Shown here piece after piece: positions 17,254 through 27,536 of a stretch of DNA of 64,000 nt. Both the position numbers and the translations under genes were made by a program. Every line of letters starts with the position of its first letter. Positions within the stretch are counted from its first letter, which is position 1. The notes below the pieces were generated by a model. That model searched no databases. It saw nothing but the letters and a program-made list of their open reading frames with translations, and was not told where the DNA came from. The DNA is from Microbacterium sp. cf332. Lineage in GTDB: Bacteria; Actinomycetota; Actinomycetes; Actinomycetales; Microbacteriaceae. The DNA lies in assembly GCF_900102175.1 (NCBI RefSeq), contig NZ_FNKN01000001.1, positions 806,001 to 870,000 of the forward strand. Direction: 5' to 3'.

Positions 17254-18654
17254 CTAGCCCTCCGCCCGAGCGAGCGCGTCGAGGACCTGCGGGATGATGA
17301 GGTTCACGTTGCCGCACCCGAGCGTCACGATGAAGTCGCCCTCGCGGGCCACGCCGGCCGTGTAGTCCGCCGCCTGCTGCCAGTCCGCCACGAAGTGGAC
17401 GTGCTCGGGATCCGCGAACGCACCGCTGACGAGCTCGCCCGTCACACCGGGCACCGGATCCTCGCGGGCGCCGTAGACGTCGAGGACGATCGTGTGATCC
17501 GCGTGCGTCTCGAGGACGTCTGCGAACTCGCGGAACATCTCCTGGGTCCGGGAGTAGGTGTGGGGTTGGTGCAGCGCGATGATCCGCCCGGAGCCGACCA
17601 CCGTCCGCGCGGCCGCGAGCGCTGCCGCGACCTCGGTGGGATGGTGCGCGTAGTCGTCGTAGACGCTGACGCCCCGCGTCACGCCGTGCAGCTCGAAGCG
17701 CCGAGCCGTGCCGCCGAAGCCCTCGACGGCTCGGAGCGCGCGCTCGAGCTCGTGGCCCAGAGCGACGAGCACGGCGACGGCGCCCGCGGCGTTGATGGCG
17801 TTGTGCGCGCCCGGGACGGCGAGTCGCCCATGGACCGTCCTGCCGCCGTGCGTGAGCGCGAACGAGACCGGTCCGTCGGTCACGATGTCAGAGACGCGCA
17901 CGTCCGCGTCGGCCGCCTGACCGAACGTCACGACGTGCCGATGCGTGAGCGCCGCAGCGACCCGAGCGGCGCCCGCGTCGTCGGACGAGATGACGACGGC
18001 CTCACGGGCGGAATCCGCGAACCGTGCGAACCCGTCGTAGAAGGCGTCGCGGGTCTGCCAGTGGTCGAGGTGGTCGGGATCGACGTTCGTGATGAGCGCG
18101 ATCGACGTGTCGTACAGCAGGAACGTGCCGTCGGACTCGTCCGCCTCGATGACGAAGACGTCGTCGTCCCCCGTCGCGCTCGAGACGCCCAGGTCGGCGA
18201 TGACGCCCCCGTTGACGAACGTCGGGCGGGTGCCGAGTCCACGCAGCGCGGTCACGATCATGCCGGTCGAGGTCGTCTTGCCGTGCGCGCCGGCCACCGA
18301 CACGAGCCGGCGCCCGCCGATGAGCCAGTGCAGCGCCTGCGACCGGTGGATGACGTGCAGTCCGCGCTCCTTCGCGAGCAGGAACTCGGGGTTCTCGGGC
18401 CAGATGGCGCCCGTGTGCACGACGGTGTCGGCGTCGGTCGGGAGGTTCGACGCGTCGTGCCCGACGTGCACGATGGCGCCGCGAGCCGCGAGAGCCCGCA
18501 TCGCGGGGCTGTCTGCCCGGTCGGATCCGGAGACGCGGATGCCGCGATCGAGGAACATGCCGGCGAGGCCGGACATGCCCGATCCACCGATGCCGATGAA
18601 GTGCGCGGCGGTGATATCGGCGGGGATCGGGAGGCTCAAATCGGGTCTGATCAT
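17254..18654 (-). CDS. murC: UDP-N-acetylmuramate--L-alanine ligase
   Basis: The first Mur ligase adds L-alanine to UDP-MurNAc in the cytosol. The 466-residue protein has the N-terminal Rossmann motif [14 protein letters not shown] at about 20-33 and the ATP-binding loop [12 protein letters not shown] near 120. [10 protein letters not shown] near 170 and [10 protein letters not shown] near 335 follow, all diagnostic of MurC. It lies between murG and ftsQ. The murG-to-murC gap of 50 nt is among the larger ones within the cluster. Confidence 0.96.
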   Translation of the reverse strand: MIRPDLSLPIPADITAAHFIGIGGSGMSGLAGMFLDRGIRVSGSDRADSPAMRALAARGAIVHVGHDASNLPTDADTVVHTGAIWPENPEFLLAKERGLHVIHRSQALHWLIGGRRLVSVAGAHGKTTSTGMIVTALRGLGTRPTFVNGGVIADLGVSSATGDDDVFVIEADESDGTFLLYDTSIALITNVDPDHLDHWQTRDAFYDGFARFADSAREAVVISSDDAGAARVAAALTHRHVVTFGQAADADVRVSDIVTDGPVSFALTHGGRTVHGRLAVPGAHNAINAAGAVAVLVALGHELERALRAVEGFGGTARRFELHGVTRGVSVYDDYAHHPTEVAAALAAARTVVGSGRIIALHQPHTYSRTQEMFREFADVLETHADHTIVLDVYGAREDPVPGVTGELVSGAFADPEHVHFVADWQQAADYTAGVAREGDFIVTLGCGNVNLIIPQVLDALARAEG

Positions 18655-18704
18655 GACCCGACAAGTCTAGGTCGCCCGGCTGAGACGCCCGCCCGCCACG
18701 CCAC

Positions 18705-19778
18705 TCAGGGGCGCTGCGCGGCGTCGAGCAGTGCGACCACGTTGGCCGCGCCTTCGCGCGTGCCCACCGAGTCGGCGGCCCGTCGCATCCGTTCGAGTTC
18801 GGCGGCGTCGCCGAGCAACGGCACGATCTCCGCGCGCACACGATCGGGCGTGAAATCGGCGTCGGCGATGATGCGGGCGGCGCCGGCCTGCACGGTCCCC
18901 GACGCGTTGAGCGCCTGCTCCCCGTTCCCGACGGCATACGGCACGTACACCGCGGGGATGCCGAGCGCGCTGACCTCGGCGACCGTCGCCGCTCCCGAGC
19001 GCGAGACGACGAGGTCGGCGAGGGCGAAGGCGAGGTCCATCCGGTCGAGATACGGCACGACCCGGTAGTCGGGAACGTCGCTGCCGGAGACGGTGTTGCG
19101 CTCACCGGCGGCGTGCAGCAGCTGCCAGCCCGCGCCCACCACGTCGCGCCACGACCCGGCGAGGGCGTCGTTCAGGCGTCGCGCGCCGAGCGACCCTCCG
19201 AAGACGAGCAGCACCGGTCGCGTCGGGTCGAGACCGAACGCGGCGGCGGCCTCGGCGCGGCGCGCCGAGCGGTCGAGCCCGACGATCTCGCGGCGGAGCG
19301 GCATGCCGACCAGCTGGGCCCCGCGCAGCGGGGTGCCCGCGAAGACGATTCCCGTCGCGGCCGCCCCACGCGCGCCGAGCACGTTCGCAAGGCCGGGGCG
19401 CGCATTCGCCTCGTGGACCACGTACGGCACCTTCTCTCTCCGCGCCGCGACGTAGGCCGGAGCCGCCGCGTAGCCGCCGAAGCCCGCGACGACGTCGACA
19501 CCGCGCTCACGGATGTATCGGCGCACCTGCGCGACGGCACGCAGCCATCGGACCGGGAACCGGGCCGCGGCCGCGTCGGGACGCCGCGGGAACGGGACCT
19601 TGTCGACGACCAGGAGCTCGTATCCGCGCTCCGGCACCAGCCGGGATTCGAGGCCCTCGCGGGTGCCGAGAACCAGCACGGTGTCTTCGGGGCGTCGGTC
19701 TCGCAGCGCATCGGCGACGGCCAGCAGCGGATTGACGTGTCCGGCCGTTCCGCCGCCCGCCAGAAGGTAGGTGGTCAC
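18705..19778 (-). CDS. murG: UDP-GlcNAc--lipid I GlcNAc transferase
   Basis: MurG turns lipid I into lipid II at the inner face of the membrane. The 357-residue protein begins TTYLLAGGGTAGHVNPLLA, with the glycine-rich loop that holds the lipid-linked acceptor, and has VVGFGGYA-like VVAGFGGYAAAPAYV near 95. The C-terminal nucleotide-sugar site shows VVSRSGAATVAEVSALG near 260. The frame is open further upstream, but the GTG at 19778 starts the family sequence and lies 10 nt after ftsW. Confidence 0.96.
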   Translation of the reverse strand: MTTYLLAGGGTAGHVNPLLAVADALRDRRPEDTVLVLGTREGLESRLVPERGYELLVVDKVPFPRRPDAAAARFPVRWLRAVAQVRRYIRERGVDVVAGFGGYAAAPAYVAARREKVPYVVHEANARPGLANVLGARGAAATGIVFAGTPLRGAQLVGMPLRREIVGLDRSARRAEAAAAFGLDPTRPVLLVFGGSLGARRLNDALAGSWRDVVGAGWQLLHAAGERNTVSGSDVPDYRVVPYLDRMDLAFALADLVVSRSGAATVAEVSALGIPAVYVPYAVGNGEQALNASGTVQAGAARIIADADFTPDRVRAEIVPLLGDAAELERMRRAADSVGTREGAANVVALLDAAQRP

Positions 19779-19788
19779 CGGATCGAGC

Positions 19789-21075
19789 CTACCGGCGGCC
19801 GGATGCCGACCGTGCGGCGGACGGGCGGACCGGGCGGGCACCCGCGGCCACGTCGAGAGCCGGAGTGCGAACCGGCAGGGTGCGCGCGAACGACAGCAGG
19901 ACACCGGAGGCGAGCAACCCGGACACGAGCGATGTGCCGCCCTGCGACATGAAGGGCAGCGGGACACCGAGCACGGGGAAGACACGCAGGACGACGCCGA
20001 TGTTGACGAGGGCCTGCCCCACGATCCAGATCGTGATGCCGCCGGCGACGATGCGCACGAACGGGTCGTTCGTCTTGCGGACGATGTGGAAGGCCCCGAC
20101 GGCGTAGAGGGCGAACAGCGCGAGCACGACGGCGCAGCCGATCAGCCCGAGCTCCTCCCCCACGATGGCGAAGATGTAGTCGTTCGCCGCGGCCGGAAGC
20201 CACTGGTACTTCTCGCGCGAGTTGCCGAGGCCGAGCCCGAATACGCCACCGCTCGCGAGCGCCCACACGCCGTGCAGAGGCTGGTAGCACGAGCCCGCGT
20301 CGGCGAAGTAGCAGTCGGTCGAGTCGACGTTGAGGAAGCTCATGATGCGCGCCATGCGGTTCGGGCTCGTCACCGCGAACACCGCCGCGGCTCCGACGAC
20401 CAGGATGAGCGGGATCACGAACAGGCGCAGCTTCACGCCGGAGAAGAACAGGCAGCCCAGCAGGATCGCCATGAGGATCATCGCCGTGCCGAGGTCGTGG
20501 CCACCCATCACGGTGCCGATCACCAGCGCACCGACGGGCACGACCGGGATGAAGACGTGCTGCCATTTCGAGAGCAGGGTCTGCTTCCGGTACAGCACGA
20601 AGCCCAGCCAGATCGCGAGCGCCAGCTTCAGGAACTCGGACGGCTGCGCCTGGAAGCCGAAGATCGAGATCCAGTTCGTGTTTCCGTCGTTGTGCACGCC
20701 GAGGCCGGGCACGAACACGAGCATCTGCAGCATGACGCCGCCGATCAGGGCCGGCCAGGCGATGCGCTTCCAGAACCGCAGCGGCATCCGGCTGGCGATG
20801 AACATCAGCGGGATGCCGAGCAGGGCGAACACCGCCTGCTTGATGACCGTCTCGAACGGGCTCGCGTTCGCTGTGGCCATCGTGGCCGACAGCACCATGA
20901 CGAGTCCGAAGCCGGTGAGGATCAGGGCGGTGGATGCGAGGAGCAGGAACTCGCTCGGGACCGGAGCGAACACGCGGCCGAGCGAGACCCGGGCGGCGAA
21001 CCCACCGCGGGCGGCCTGGCCTTCATCAGCGATGTTCGTCGGCGGGGGCGTCGGGCGGCTCGGTGTCGTGGTCAC
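19789..21075 (-). CDS. ftsW: Septal peptidoglycan polymerase FtsW (SEDS family)
   Basis: FtsW polymerises lipid II at the septum with its partner FtsI. The 428-residue protein has a short cytoplasmic start and about ten membrane helices. SEDS motifs include GFQAQPSEFLKLALA near 135, GHDLGTAMI near 190, KYQWLPAAANDYIFAIVGEE near 280 and PFMSQGGTSLV near 375. The GTG at 21075 is chosen because AAGGGGAG precedes it; this makes ftsW overlap the murD end by 50 bp. The family conservation starts after residue 30. Confidence 0.94.
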   Translation of the reverse strand: MTTTPSRPTPPPTNIADEGQAARGGFAARVSLGRVFAPVPSEFLLLASTALILTGFGLVMVLSATMATANASPFETVIKQAVFALLGIPLMFIASRMPLRFWKRIAWPALIGGVMLQMLVFVPGLGVHNDGNTNWISIFGFQAQPSEFLKLALAIWLGFVLYRKQTLLSKWQHVFIPVVPVGALVIGTVMGGHDLGTAMILMAILLGCLFFSGVKLRLFVIPLILVVGAAAVFAVTSPNRMARIMSFLNVDSTDCYFADAGSCYQPLHGVWALASGGVFGLGLGNSREKYQWLPAAANDYIFAIVGEELGLIGCAVVLALFALYAVGAFHIVRKTNDPFVRIVAGGITIWIVGQALVNIGVVLRVFPVLGVPLPFMSQGGTSLVSGLLASGVLLSFARTLPVRTPALDVAAGARPVRPSAARSASGRR

Positions 21076-22573
21076 CGTCTCCCCTTCCGATCCGTTCGCG
21101 CACGGCGTCTGCGAAGCGACGACCGCGGTCGGCGTAGGAGGCGAACTGATCGAACGAGGCAGCGGCGGGAGCGAGGAGCACGACGTCCCCGTCACCGGCG
21201 ACCTCGGCCGCCAGTTCGACGACCCGTGCCATGACCTCCTCAGTCTGAGTCGCCTCGACCTCGATCACGGGGACCGCGGGGGCGTGTCGCGCGAACGCGG
21301 CGACGACGGCGGTCCGGTCGTGGCCGATCACGATGGCGGCCTTCGAGGCGGCACCCCGGGCGGCCACGAGATCGGAGATGTCGACGCCCTTCAGCAGGCC
21401 GCCGACGACCCAGATCGCGCCGGGGAACGCGGCGAGCGACGACGCCGCCGCGTGCGGGTTCGTCGCCTTCGAATCGTCGACCCAGGTGACACCGGCCGCC
21501 CGCGCGACAATCTCGATGCGGTGCGGGTCGAGACGGAACGAGAGCAGTGCCGAGCGGATCGCGGCCGGGTCGACATCGAGTGAACGGGCCAGCCCCGCGG
21601 CGGCGAGGATGTTCGCAACAACGTGCGGCGCGGCGAGGTCGCGGGCGGCGAGCTCGGTGACGGTCGTCAGCTCGAGCGCCGAGGTGCGGCGCTCTTCATG
21701 GAATGCGCGGTCGACCAGGATGCCGTCGACGAGGCCGAGATCACTCGGCCCGGGCACGCCCAGGTCGAAGCCGATGGCGCGGCATCCCTCGACGACCTCC
21801 GCCTGCTCGACCATCTCGCGCGTCGCGACATCGGCCTTGTTGTACACGCACGCGACACGGGTGTTCTGATACACGACGGCCTTCGCGTCGCGATACGCGT
21901 CGAATGAACCGTGCCACTCGAGGTGGTCGTCCGCGAGGTTGAGGCAGACGCTCGCGTGCGGAGACAGCCGGTCGGGCCCGTCCGCCAGGCCGAGGTACCA
22001 GAGCTGGTGGCTCGACATCTCGACCACGAGGACGTCGAAGCCTCCCGGATCACGAACGGCGTCGAGCACCGGCACGCCGATGTTCCCGCACGGTGCGGCG
22101 CGCAGGCCGCCGGCTGCGAGCATGGCCGCCGTCAGCTGCGTCGTCGTCGTCTTGCCGTTGGTGCCGGTGATGAGGACCCAGTCCGCGGGACGGCCGTCGG
22201 GGCGCACGACCTTGTCGCGAACACGCCATGCCAGCTCGATGTCGCCCCATACGGCCGTGCCGCTCTCGATCGCCCACCGGATGACCGGATGGTGCGGCGG
22301 GAAGCCGGGCGACGCGATCACGACATCGGGTGCGTGGGCGACGACGGCCTCGGGCACGCTCTGCAGCGAGCCGTCGTAGAGCGTCGCCCCGATGACCGGC
22401 AGCAGCCGGGCGTATTCGGCGTCGGCACCCTCGGTCGCCACGAGCACGTCCGCGCCGAGCTCGGCGAGTGTGTCGGCCACGGAGAACCCGGTCACCGACA
22501 GACCCAGGACGACGACGCGGAGACCGCGCCAGTCGGCGTTCCAGCTCGTCAGTCCGTCGAGGCGGGCGCTCAT
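21026..22573 (-). CDS. murD: UDP-N-acetylmuramoyl-L-alanine--D-glutamate ligase
   Basis: MurD adds D-glutamate to UDP-MurNAc-L-Ala. The 515-residue protein has an N-terminal Rossmann domain (VVVLGLSVTGFSVA), the ATP loop ITGTNGKTTTTQ near 125, LNLADDHLEWHGS near 200 and DDSKATNPHAA near 355 with the conserved Lys and Asn. It starts at ATG 22573, overlapping the mraY stop by 4 bp (ATGA). The C-terminal tail runs past ftsW's start and is rich in Asp and Glu. Confidence 0.95.
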   Translation of the reverse strand: MSARLDGLTSWNADWRGLRVVVLGLSVTGFSVADTLAELGADVLVATEGADAEYARLLPVIGATLYDGSLQSVPEAVVAHAPDVVIASPGFPPHHPVIRWAIESGTAVWGDIELAWRVRDKVVRPDGRPADWVLITGTNGKTTTTQLTAAMLAAGGLRAAPCGNIGVPVLDAVRDPGGFDVLVVEMSSHQLWYLGLADGPDRLSPHASVCLNLADDHLEWHGSFDAYRDAKAVVYQNTRVACVYNKADVATREMVEQAEVVEGCRAIGFDLGVPGPSDLGLVDGILVDRAFHEERRTSALELTTVTELAARDLAAPHVVANILAAAGLARSLDVDPAAIRSALLSFRLDPHRIEIVARAAGVTWVDDSKATNPHAAASSLAAFPGAIWVVGGLLKGVDISDLVAARGAASKAAIVIGHDRTAVVAAFARHAPAVPVIEVEATQTEEVMARVVELAAEVAGDGDVVLLAPAAASFDQFASYADRGRRFADAVRERIGRGDGDHDTEPPDAPADEHR

Positions 22574-23679
22574 ACGGCGGCCAGCCATGCGACGTAGAAG
22601 AGCCCGACGCCGCCGACGGCGAGCATGCCCGCGATGATCCACATCCGGACGACGATCGTGACCTCGGGCCATCCGCGCATTTCGAGGTGGTGATGGAACG
22701 GGCTCATGAGGAACAGGCGTTTGCCGCCCGTGGCCTTGAAGTAGTACCGCTGCAGGATGACCGATCCCGGGGCGATGATGAAGACGCCGGCGATGATGAC
22801 GGCCAGAAGCTCCGTACGCGAGAGCACGGCCATCGCGACGATCACGCCGCCGATCGCCATCGATCCGACGTCGCCCATGAAGATCTTCGCCTTCGGGGCG
22901 TTCCACCACAGGAATCCGACCAGCGCGCCCACGAAGGATGCGGAGATGATCGTCAGGTCCATCGGGTCGTTCGTCGTGTAGCAGGCGGTCTCGTAGGCCG
23001 GCACCAGCGCGCCGCTCGCGCAGCGCTGCTGGAACTGCCAGAAGGTCACGAGGCTGTACGCCGAGACCGTGAAGATCCCGGCGCCGGTGGCGAGACCGTC
23101 CAAGCCGTCGGTCAGGTTGGTCGCGTTCGACCACGCGACCGCCTGGAACGACACCCACGCGAGGTACAGCAGCCACCCGGCGATGCCGCCGAGCGCCATG
23201 AACGAGAGCCAGTCGATGTCACGGAACAGCGAGATGAACGGGCGTCCCGCGGGCTGGCCGGCGGCGTTGGGGACGAGCAGGGCGAGCACTCCGAACGAGA
23301 CGGCGACGAGCACCTGGCCGGCCACCTTGCGCCATCCCGACAGCCCGAGGCTGCGCTGCGAGCGCACCTTCATGTAGTCGTCGATGAATCCCACGACGCC
23401 CAGACCCACCATCATCCAGATCACCAGGAGGCCCGATACGGACGGCGGCGCGCCACCGGTCAACGTGCCGACGAAGTAGCCGACGATCGTGCCCAGGATG
23501 AAGATGATCCCGCCCATGGTGGGCGTGCCGCGCTTGGCGTGGTGGCTCGGGTTCGTCGCGTCGTCGGGGGTGCGGATGACCTGCCCCCAGCCCAGCTTCT
23601 CGAAGAGGCGGATGAAGAGGGGGGTCAGGAAGAGAGTGAACGCGAGCGAGATCGTCGCGGCCGTCAGCAGGGATCTCAC
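22570..23679 (-). CDS. mraY: Phospho-MurNAc-pentapeptide translocase
   Basis: MraY makes lipid I by moving phospho-MurNAc-pentapeptide to undecaprenyl phosphate in the membrane. The 369-residue protein has about ten helices. The catalytic motifs are present: FIDDYMKVR near 100 (paired Asp), NATNLTDGLDGLA near 190 and FMGDVGSMAIGG near 280. The start overlaps murF and the end overlaps murD, each by 4 bp, so translation is probably coupled. The order murF-mraY-murD is usual. Confidence 0.96.
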   Translation of the reverse strand: MRSLLTAATISLAFTLFLTPLFIRLFEKLGWGQVIRTPDDATNPSHHAKRGTPTMGGIIFILGTIVGYFVGTLTGGAPPSVSGLLVIWMMVGLGVVGFIDDYMKVRSQRSLGLSGWRKVAGQVLVAVSFGVLALLVPNAAGQPAGRPFISLFRDIDWLSFMALGGIAGWLLYLAWVSFQAVAWSNATNLTDGLDGLATGAGIFTVSAYSLVTFWQFQQRCASGALVPAYETACYTTNDPMDLTIISASFVGALVGFLWWNAPKAKIFMGDVGSMAIGGVIVAMAVLSRTELLAVIIAGVFIIAPGSVILQRYYFKATGGKRLFLMSPFHHHLEMRGWPEVTIVVRMWIIAGMLAVGGVGLFYVAWLAAV

Positions 23680-25088
23680 GAGAAGAATTCTCCCAGACGA
23701 TCACCGAGGTGCCGCAGTCCCGCCGAATTGGAGGACTTGACGAGCACGCGGTCGCCCGGACGCAGCTCGTCGACGAGGTAGTCGTAGGCGGCGTCGGCAT
23801 CGGCGAAGAACACCGCTTCGCCGTCCCACGAGCCCTCGCCGATCGCCGCGAGGTAGAGCCGGCGGGCGTCGGCGCCGACGACGACGATGCGCTCGACGCG
23901 CAGGCGCACGGCTTGCAGACCGACTCGATCGTGCTCTTCTCCCGCGAATTCGCCCAGCTCGCTCATCGCGCCCAGCACCGCGACCTTGCGCTCGCCCGGC
24001 TGCGTGATCTGCGCGAGCGTCCGCAGCGCTGCGGACATGGAGTCGGGGCTGGCGTTGTAGGCGTCGTTGATGATGCGCACGGCATCCGACCCCAGCGGCT
24101 GCATCCGCCAGCGCTCCGCGATCTCGACAGTCTCGAGCCGCGCGACCGCGTCCTTCAGCGCGACACCGAGCTCGAGTGCGGCGGTGATCGCGGCGAGGGC
24201 GTTCATGACGTGGTGCTCTCCGAGCACCCGCAGCCGGAGCGGCAGGCGCTCGTCGCCGACGACGACGACGCACGACGTGCCGGACGCGTCGACCTCGACG
24301 TCCTCGGCGCGGACCTCGGCACCGGCACCGCGTCCGAACCAGCGGACGCGGACATCGCGGGCCTCCGCCACAGCGGCCATCGTCGCGACGCGGGCGTCGT
24401 CGGCGTTCAGCACGGCGACGCCACCGGGGCGGACCGCCTGGACCAGCTCGGTCTTGGCCTTCAGGGTCGCTTCGACGCCGCCGAATCCGCCCGCATGCGC
24501 CATCCCGACCATCAGCACGACACCCACGTCGGGGGTCACGAGCCCCGCGAGGCGCGCGATCTGACCCGAGCCGTCGGCGCCGAACTCGCTGACGAGGAAG
24601 CGCGTCTCTGCGGCTACGCGGAGCATCGTGAGAGGCGCGCCCACGGAGTTGTTGAACGAGGCGCGCGGCGCGACCGTCGGGCCCTCGCCCTCGAGGATGC
24701 GGGCCAGAAGGTTCTTCGTGGTGGTCTTGCCGTTCGAGCCCGTGATGCCGACCACGCGCAGATCGCCGGCCGCGCGGACGCGGCCCACCACCTCGCGGGC
24801 GAGATCCGCGAGAGCAGTGACGGCGTCGGCGACGACGATCTGCGTCACCGGAGCCTCGACGGGACGCTCCACGATCGCGAGCGCCGCACCCGCGTCCGCG
24901 GCCATGGGGACGAACAGGTGCCCGTCGGTGGCCTCGCCGGGCTTCGCGACGAAGACATCACCCGGGCCGATGTTGCGCGAGTCTGTGTCGACCGCGCCGT
25001 TCACGCGAGTGTCGGCGGTGTCGCCGCCGGCGAGGCGGAGGGTGCCCGAGAGCACGCGGGCGATGTCGGACAGAGGGAGGGAGATCAT
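23676..25088 (-). CDS. murF: UDP-N-acetylmuramoyl-tripeptide--D-alanyl-D-alanine ligase
   Basis: MurF adds the D-Ala-D-Ala dipeptide to complete the pentapeptide. The 470-residue protein shows the ATP loop GITGSNGKTTTKN near 112, SEFGADGSGQIARL near 165 (MurF-type EMGA region with Phe in place of Met), and NDAYNASPDSMSAAL near 330, which identifies MurF rather than MurE. The upstream neighbour is ftsI with a gap of only 28 bp. MurE, whose product MurF uses, is not encoded between them. Confidence 0.95.
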   Translation of the reverse strand: MISLPLSDIARVLSGTLRLAGGDTADTRVNGAVDTDSRNIGPGDVFVAKPGEATDGHLFVPMAADAGAALAIVERPVEAPVTQIVVADAVTALADLAREVVGRVRAAGDLRVVGITGSNGKTTTKNLLARILEGEGPTVAPRASFNNSVGAPLTMLRVAAETRFLVSEFGADGSGQIARLAGLVTPDVGVVLMVGMAHAGGFGGVEATLKAKTELVQAVRPGGVAVLNADDARVATMAAVAEARDVRVRWFGRGAGAEVRAEDVEVDASGTSCVVVVGDERLPLRLRVLGEHHVMNALAAITAALELGVALKDAVARLETVEIAERWRMQPLGSDAVRIINDAYNASPDSMSAALRTLAQITQPGERKVAVLGAMSELGEFAGEEHDRVGLQAVRLRVERIVVVGADARRLYLAAIGEGSWDGEAVFFADADAAYDYLVDELRPGDRVLVKSSNSAGLRHLGDRLGEFFS

Positions 25089-25116
25089 GTTCAGTCCTCG
25101 GACGCGGCCATGCGCG

Positions 25117-26910
25117 TCACTGGGTCACGGGGAGCAGCGGCGTCTGCGAGTCCGAGGGCATGATCCGGTAGTGCTTCAGCACCTGGGTCATCGCCTTCTG
25201 GAAGGCCGGCCGGTTCGCCGCCGACAGACGCAGCGTCTTCGGCTCGTCGAATGCAGTCAGGACAACATACTTCGGATCGTCGGCGGGTGCGTACCCGACG
25301 AGCGACGTGTAGTACAGGTTGTCCTTGTAGGCGCCGGTCGCGGGATCCACCTTCTGCGCGGTTCCGGTCTTGCCCGCCATACGGTAGCCCGGGATGGCGA
25401 TGTCGTCGGCGAGGGTGCCCTGCGCGAAGACGTTCTCGAGCATCTGGCTCACCTGGCTCGCGGTGCTCTGCTTGATGACGCGCTCGGGCGCGGGAAGGTC
25501 GGGCTCGGTGACGGTGCCGTCGGCCGCCGTGCACGACTCCACGAGGCTGAGCGGCTCGCGCACTCCGCCGTTGGCGATGGTCTGGTACACGCTCGCGACC
25601 TGCGGAGCGGTGACCGTGAAGGCCTGGCCGAAGGTGGTCGTGTAATACGTCTGGTTGTCCCACTGATCGGTCGGGATGTAGGTGCCCTTCGGCTCCCCCG
25701 ACCAGTTCAGCGCGGTTCCCTCGCCGACCCCGAACTTCTTCAGATACTCGAGCCGCGTCGCGGGGTCGACCTGCGATCCGAACTGCGACAGGGCCACGTT
25801 CGATGAGGTGACGAGCCCGCCCGTCAGCGTCAGGTTCTGTGCCTCGTGGTGCTCGGAGTCGTTGACCACGGCGCCGTTGGGGAACTCCATGCGGTCGGGC
25901 GTCCACGCTGTCGAGAGCGGGGTCAGCCCCGCTGCTTCGATGGCCGTGGCCGCCGTGACGGGCTTGAACGTCGAGCCCGGCTCGTACGAGTCGCGGAAGA
26001 GTCGGCTGCCGCGATCGGCCGGGTCGGACGAGGCGATGTCGTTGAGGTCGACGCTGGGGTACTCGGCAGCCGCGCGGATCTTGCCGGTCGCGACCTCGAC
26101 CACGAGGATCGACCCGCTCTCGGCTCCGAGGTTCTGGGTCTGTTCGGCGATCAGCTGCTGCATGTACCACTGCAGGTCGCGATCGATCGTGAGCTGCAGC
26201 GTCCCGCCGTTGACCGGCGCCGGGTCTTCGACCTCGGTGCCGGGGATGACGACGCCGTCGAGTCCGCGCATGTAGCGGATCTTGCCGTCGCTGCTCTGCA
26301 GGCACGAGTTCTGCAGAGATTCCATGCCCTCGAGGGGGGCCTCGTCGGAGCCGACGAATCCGATGACGTTGCCGGCCACGGCGCCGTCGGGGTAGGTGCG
26401 GTGCGGGTGCTGATCGAAGCCGACGAACGGCAGCTTGAGGTCGGCGATGGCTCGATACTGCTCGGTCGAGATCCCCCGGTCGAGGTAGGCGAACCGCGAT
26501 TCGGGATCGGCGGCGACGGCGGTCGTGACGATGCTCTCGACCTCGGCGGCGTCCTGCCCGGTGACGGCGGCGATCTCGGCGGCGAGCTCCGGCCAGGTGA
26601 CGGCGACCGTCTTGCCGTCGTCGTCCTTGCGCTTGATGCCCTCGATCGCGAGTTTGGGGTCGATCTTGGCGTCGTAGACCGACGTCGTCGTCGCCAGCGT
26701 CGCGCCGTTCGCATCGGTGATGTCGCCGCGCGTTCCGAACAGGTCGGTACCCGCCTCCATCGCGAGATTGCGTGCGTCGGTCTCGTGCTCATCGGCATTG
26801 ACGACCTGGATGTCGACCAACCGCACGATGAAGGCCACGAGGACGATGAGGACGATGAGCAGGGCGACGACCGTACGGCGGCGCGGACTGCGGGTAGCTC
26901 GTGTCGTCAT
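25117..26910 (-). CDS. ftsI: Penicillin-binding protein, FtsI/PbpB type transpeptidase
   Basis: FtsI is the septal class B transpeptidase that works with FtsW. The 597-residue protein has one N-terminal membrane helix (about 13-35), the PBP dimerisation domain, and a transpeptidase domain with all three motifs: STFK at 313-316 (acyl-Ser 313), SSN at 369-371 and KTGT at 514-517. It is the only class B PBP in the window. It begins 5 nt after the ftsL-like gene stop. Confidence 0.95.
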   Translation of the reverse strand: MTTRATRSPRRRTVVALLIVLIVLVAFIVRLVDIQVVNADEHETDARNLAMEAGTDLFGTRGDITDANGATLATTTSVYDAKIDPKLAIEGIKRKDDDGKTVAVTWPELAAEIAAVTGQDAAEVESIVTTAVAADPESRFAYLDRGISTEQYRAIADLKLPFVGFDQHPHRTYPDGAVAGNVIGFVGSDEAPLEGMESLQNSCLQSSDGKIRYMRGLDGVVIPGTEVEDPAPVNGGTLQLTIDRDLQWYMQQLIAEQTQNLGAESGSILVVEVATGKIRAAAEYPSVDLNDIASSDPADRGSRLFRDSYEPGSTFKPVTAATAIEAAGLTPLSTAWTPDRMEFPNGAVVNDSEHHEAQNLTLTGGLVTSSNVALSQFGSQVDPATRLEYLKKFGVGEGTALNWSGEPKGTYIPTDQWDNQTYYTTTFGQAFTVTAPQVASVYQTIANGGVREPLSLVESCTAADGTVTEPDLPAPERVIKQSTASQVSQMLENVFAQGTLADDIAIPGYRMAGKTGTAQKVDPATGAYKDNLYYTSLVGYAPADDPKYVVLTAFDEPKTLRLSAANRPAFQKAMTQVLKHYRIMPSDSQTPLLPVTQ

Positions 26911-26915
26911 GAAGA

Positions 26916-27536
26916 TCAGTGTGTGGTCGGAGCCGGGAGTCCGTCGGCGATGGGCGGGGGTGTCGCGCTATCCGAGCCGACGAGCTCGTCGACGCCCGCC
27001 CCCGTCTCGAGGCTCGCGTCGGGGTCGGTCACGAGAGGCACGCCCGCCACGAGCGAGTTCGCCACGGCGGCCCGCCCGAGCGCGTCGACGTTGGACGTCG
27101 CGCCCGCCGCACTGGACGAACCGAGCACCGCGCCGTCGCTGAGGCGCAGGTAGTTCGGGGACTCGGCGATGACCATGCCGAGCGCCGCGGCATTGGCGGC
27201 CAGGTACTGCGGAGAGCCGAGCCCGGCGATGTCGTCCTCCAGGATCTGCTTCTGCCACGTCAGCTGGCGTTGCTGCTGGCTGAGCGAGGAGATCTCGTAG
27301 GACGTCTGCGTGGTCAGGATCGACAGTCCCATCTGGACGACGCCGATGAGCACGGCGCCCGAGACGGCGATCACGCCGTACAGCATGCGCGGACGTCGAC
27401 GCCGGGCGGGCGCGGCAACCAGGCGCAGATCGCGCTGACGCTCCCTCTCCCCCTCGCGCGGCAGGCGTCCGGGCACGCTCGAGAAGAAGTCGTCTCCGAG
27501 GGGCGCGGGGATGCGGGCGGTGTTGTCGGCAGTCAC
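26916..27536 (-). CDS. FtsL-like divisome protein
   Basis: This 206-residue bitopic protein has a basic N-terminal cytoplasmic part, a membrane helix at about 50-70 ([17 protein letters not shown]) and a following coiled coil ([19 protein letters not shown]). A variable Ser/Ala/Asp-rich tail ends it. The topology and position between rsmH and ftsI match FtsL, a partner of FtsB and FtsQ that activates FtsW-FtsI, although primary sequence conservation is low. The start GTG at 27536 overlaps the rsmH stop (GTGA). Confidence 0.8.
   Translation of the reverse strand: MTADNTARIPAPLGDDFFSSVPGRLPREGERERQRDLRLVAAPARRRRPRMLYGVIAVSGAVLIGVVQMGLSILTTQTSYEISSLSQQQRQLTWQKQILEDDIAGLGSPQYLAANAAALGMVIAESPNYLRLSDGAVLGSSSAAGATSNVDALGRAAVANSLVAGVPLVTDPDASLETGAGVDELVGSDSATPPPIADGLPAPTTH

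Noticed and set aside
16093..19068. A 991-codon open frame on the plus strand over ftsQ, murC and murG
   Set aside because: Antisense to well-supported division genes, low complexity, no start signal.
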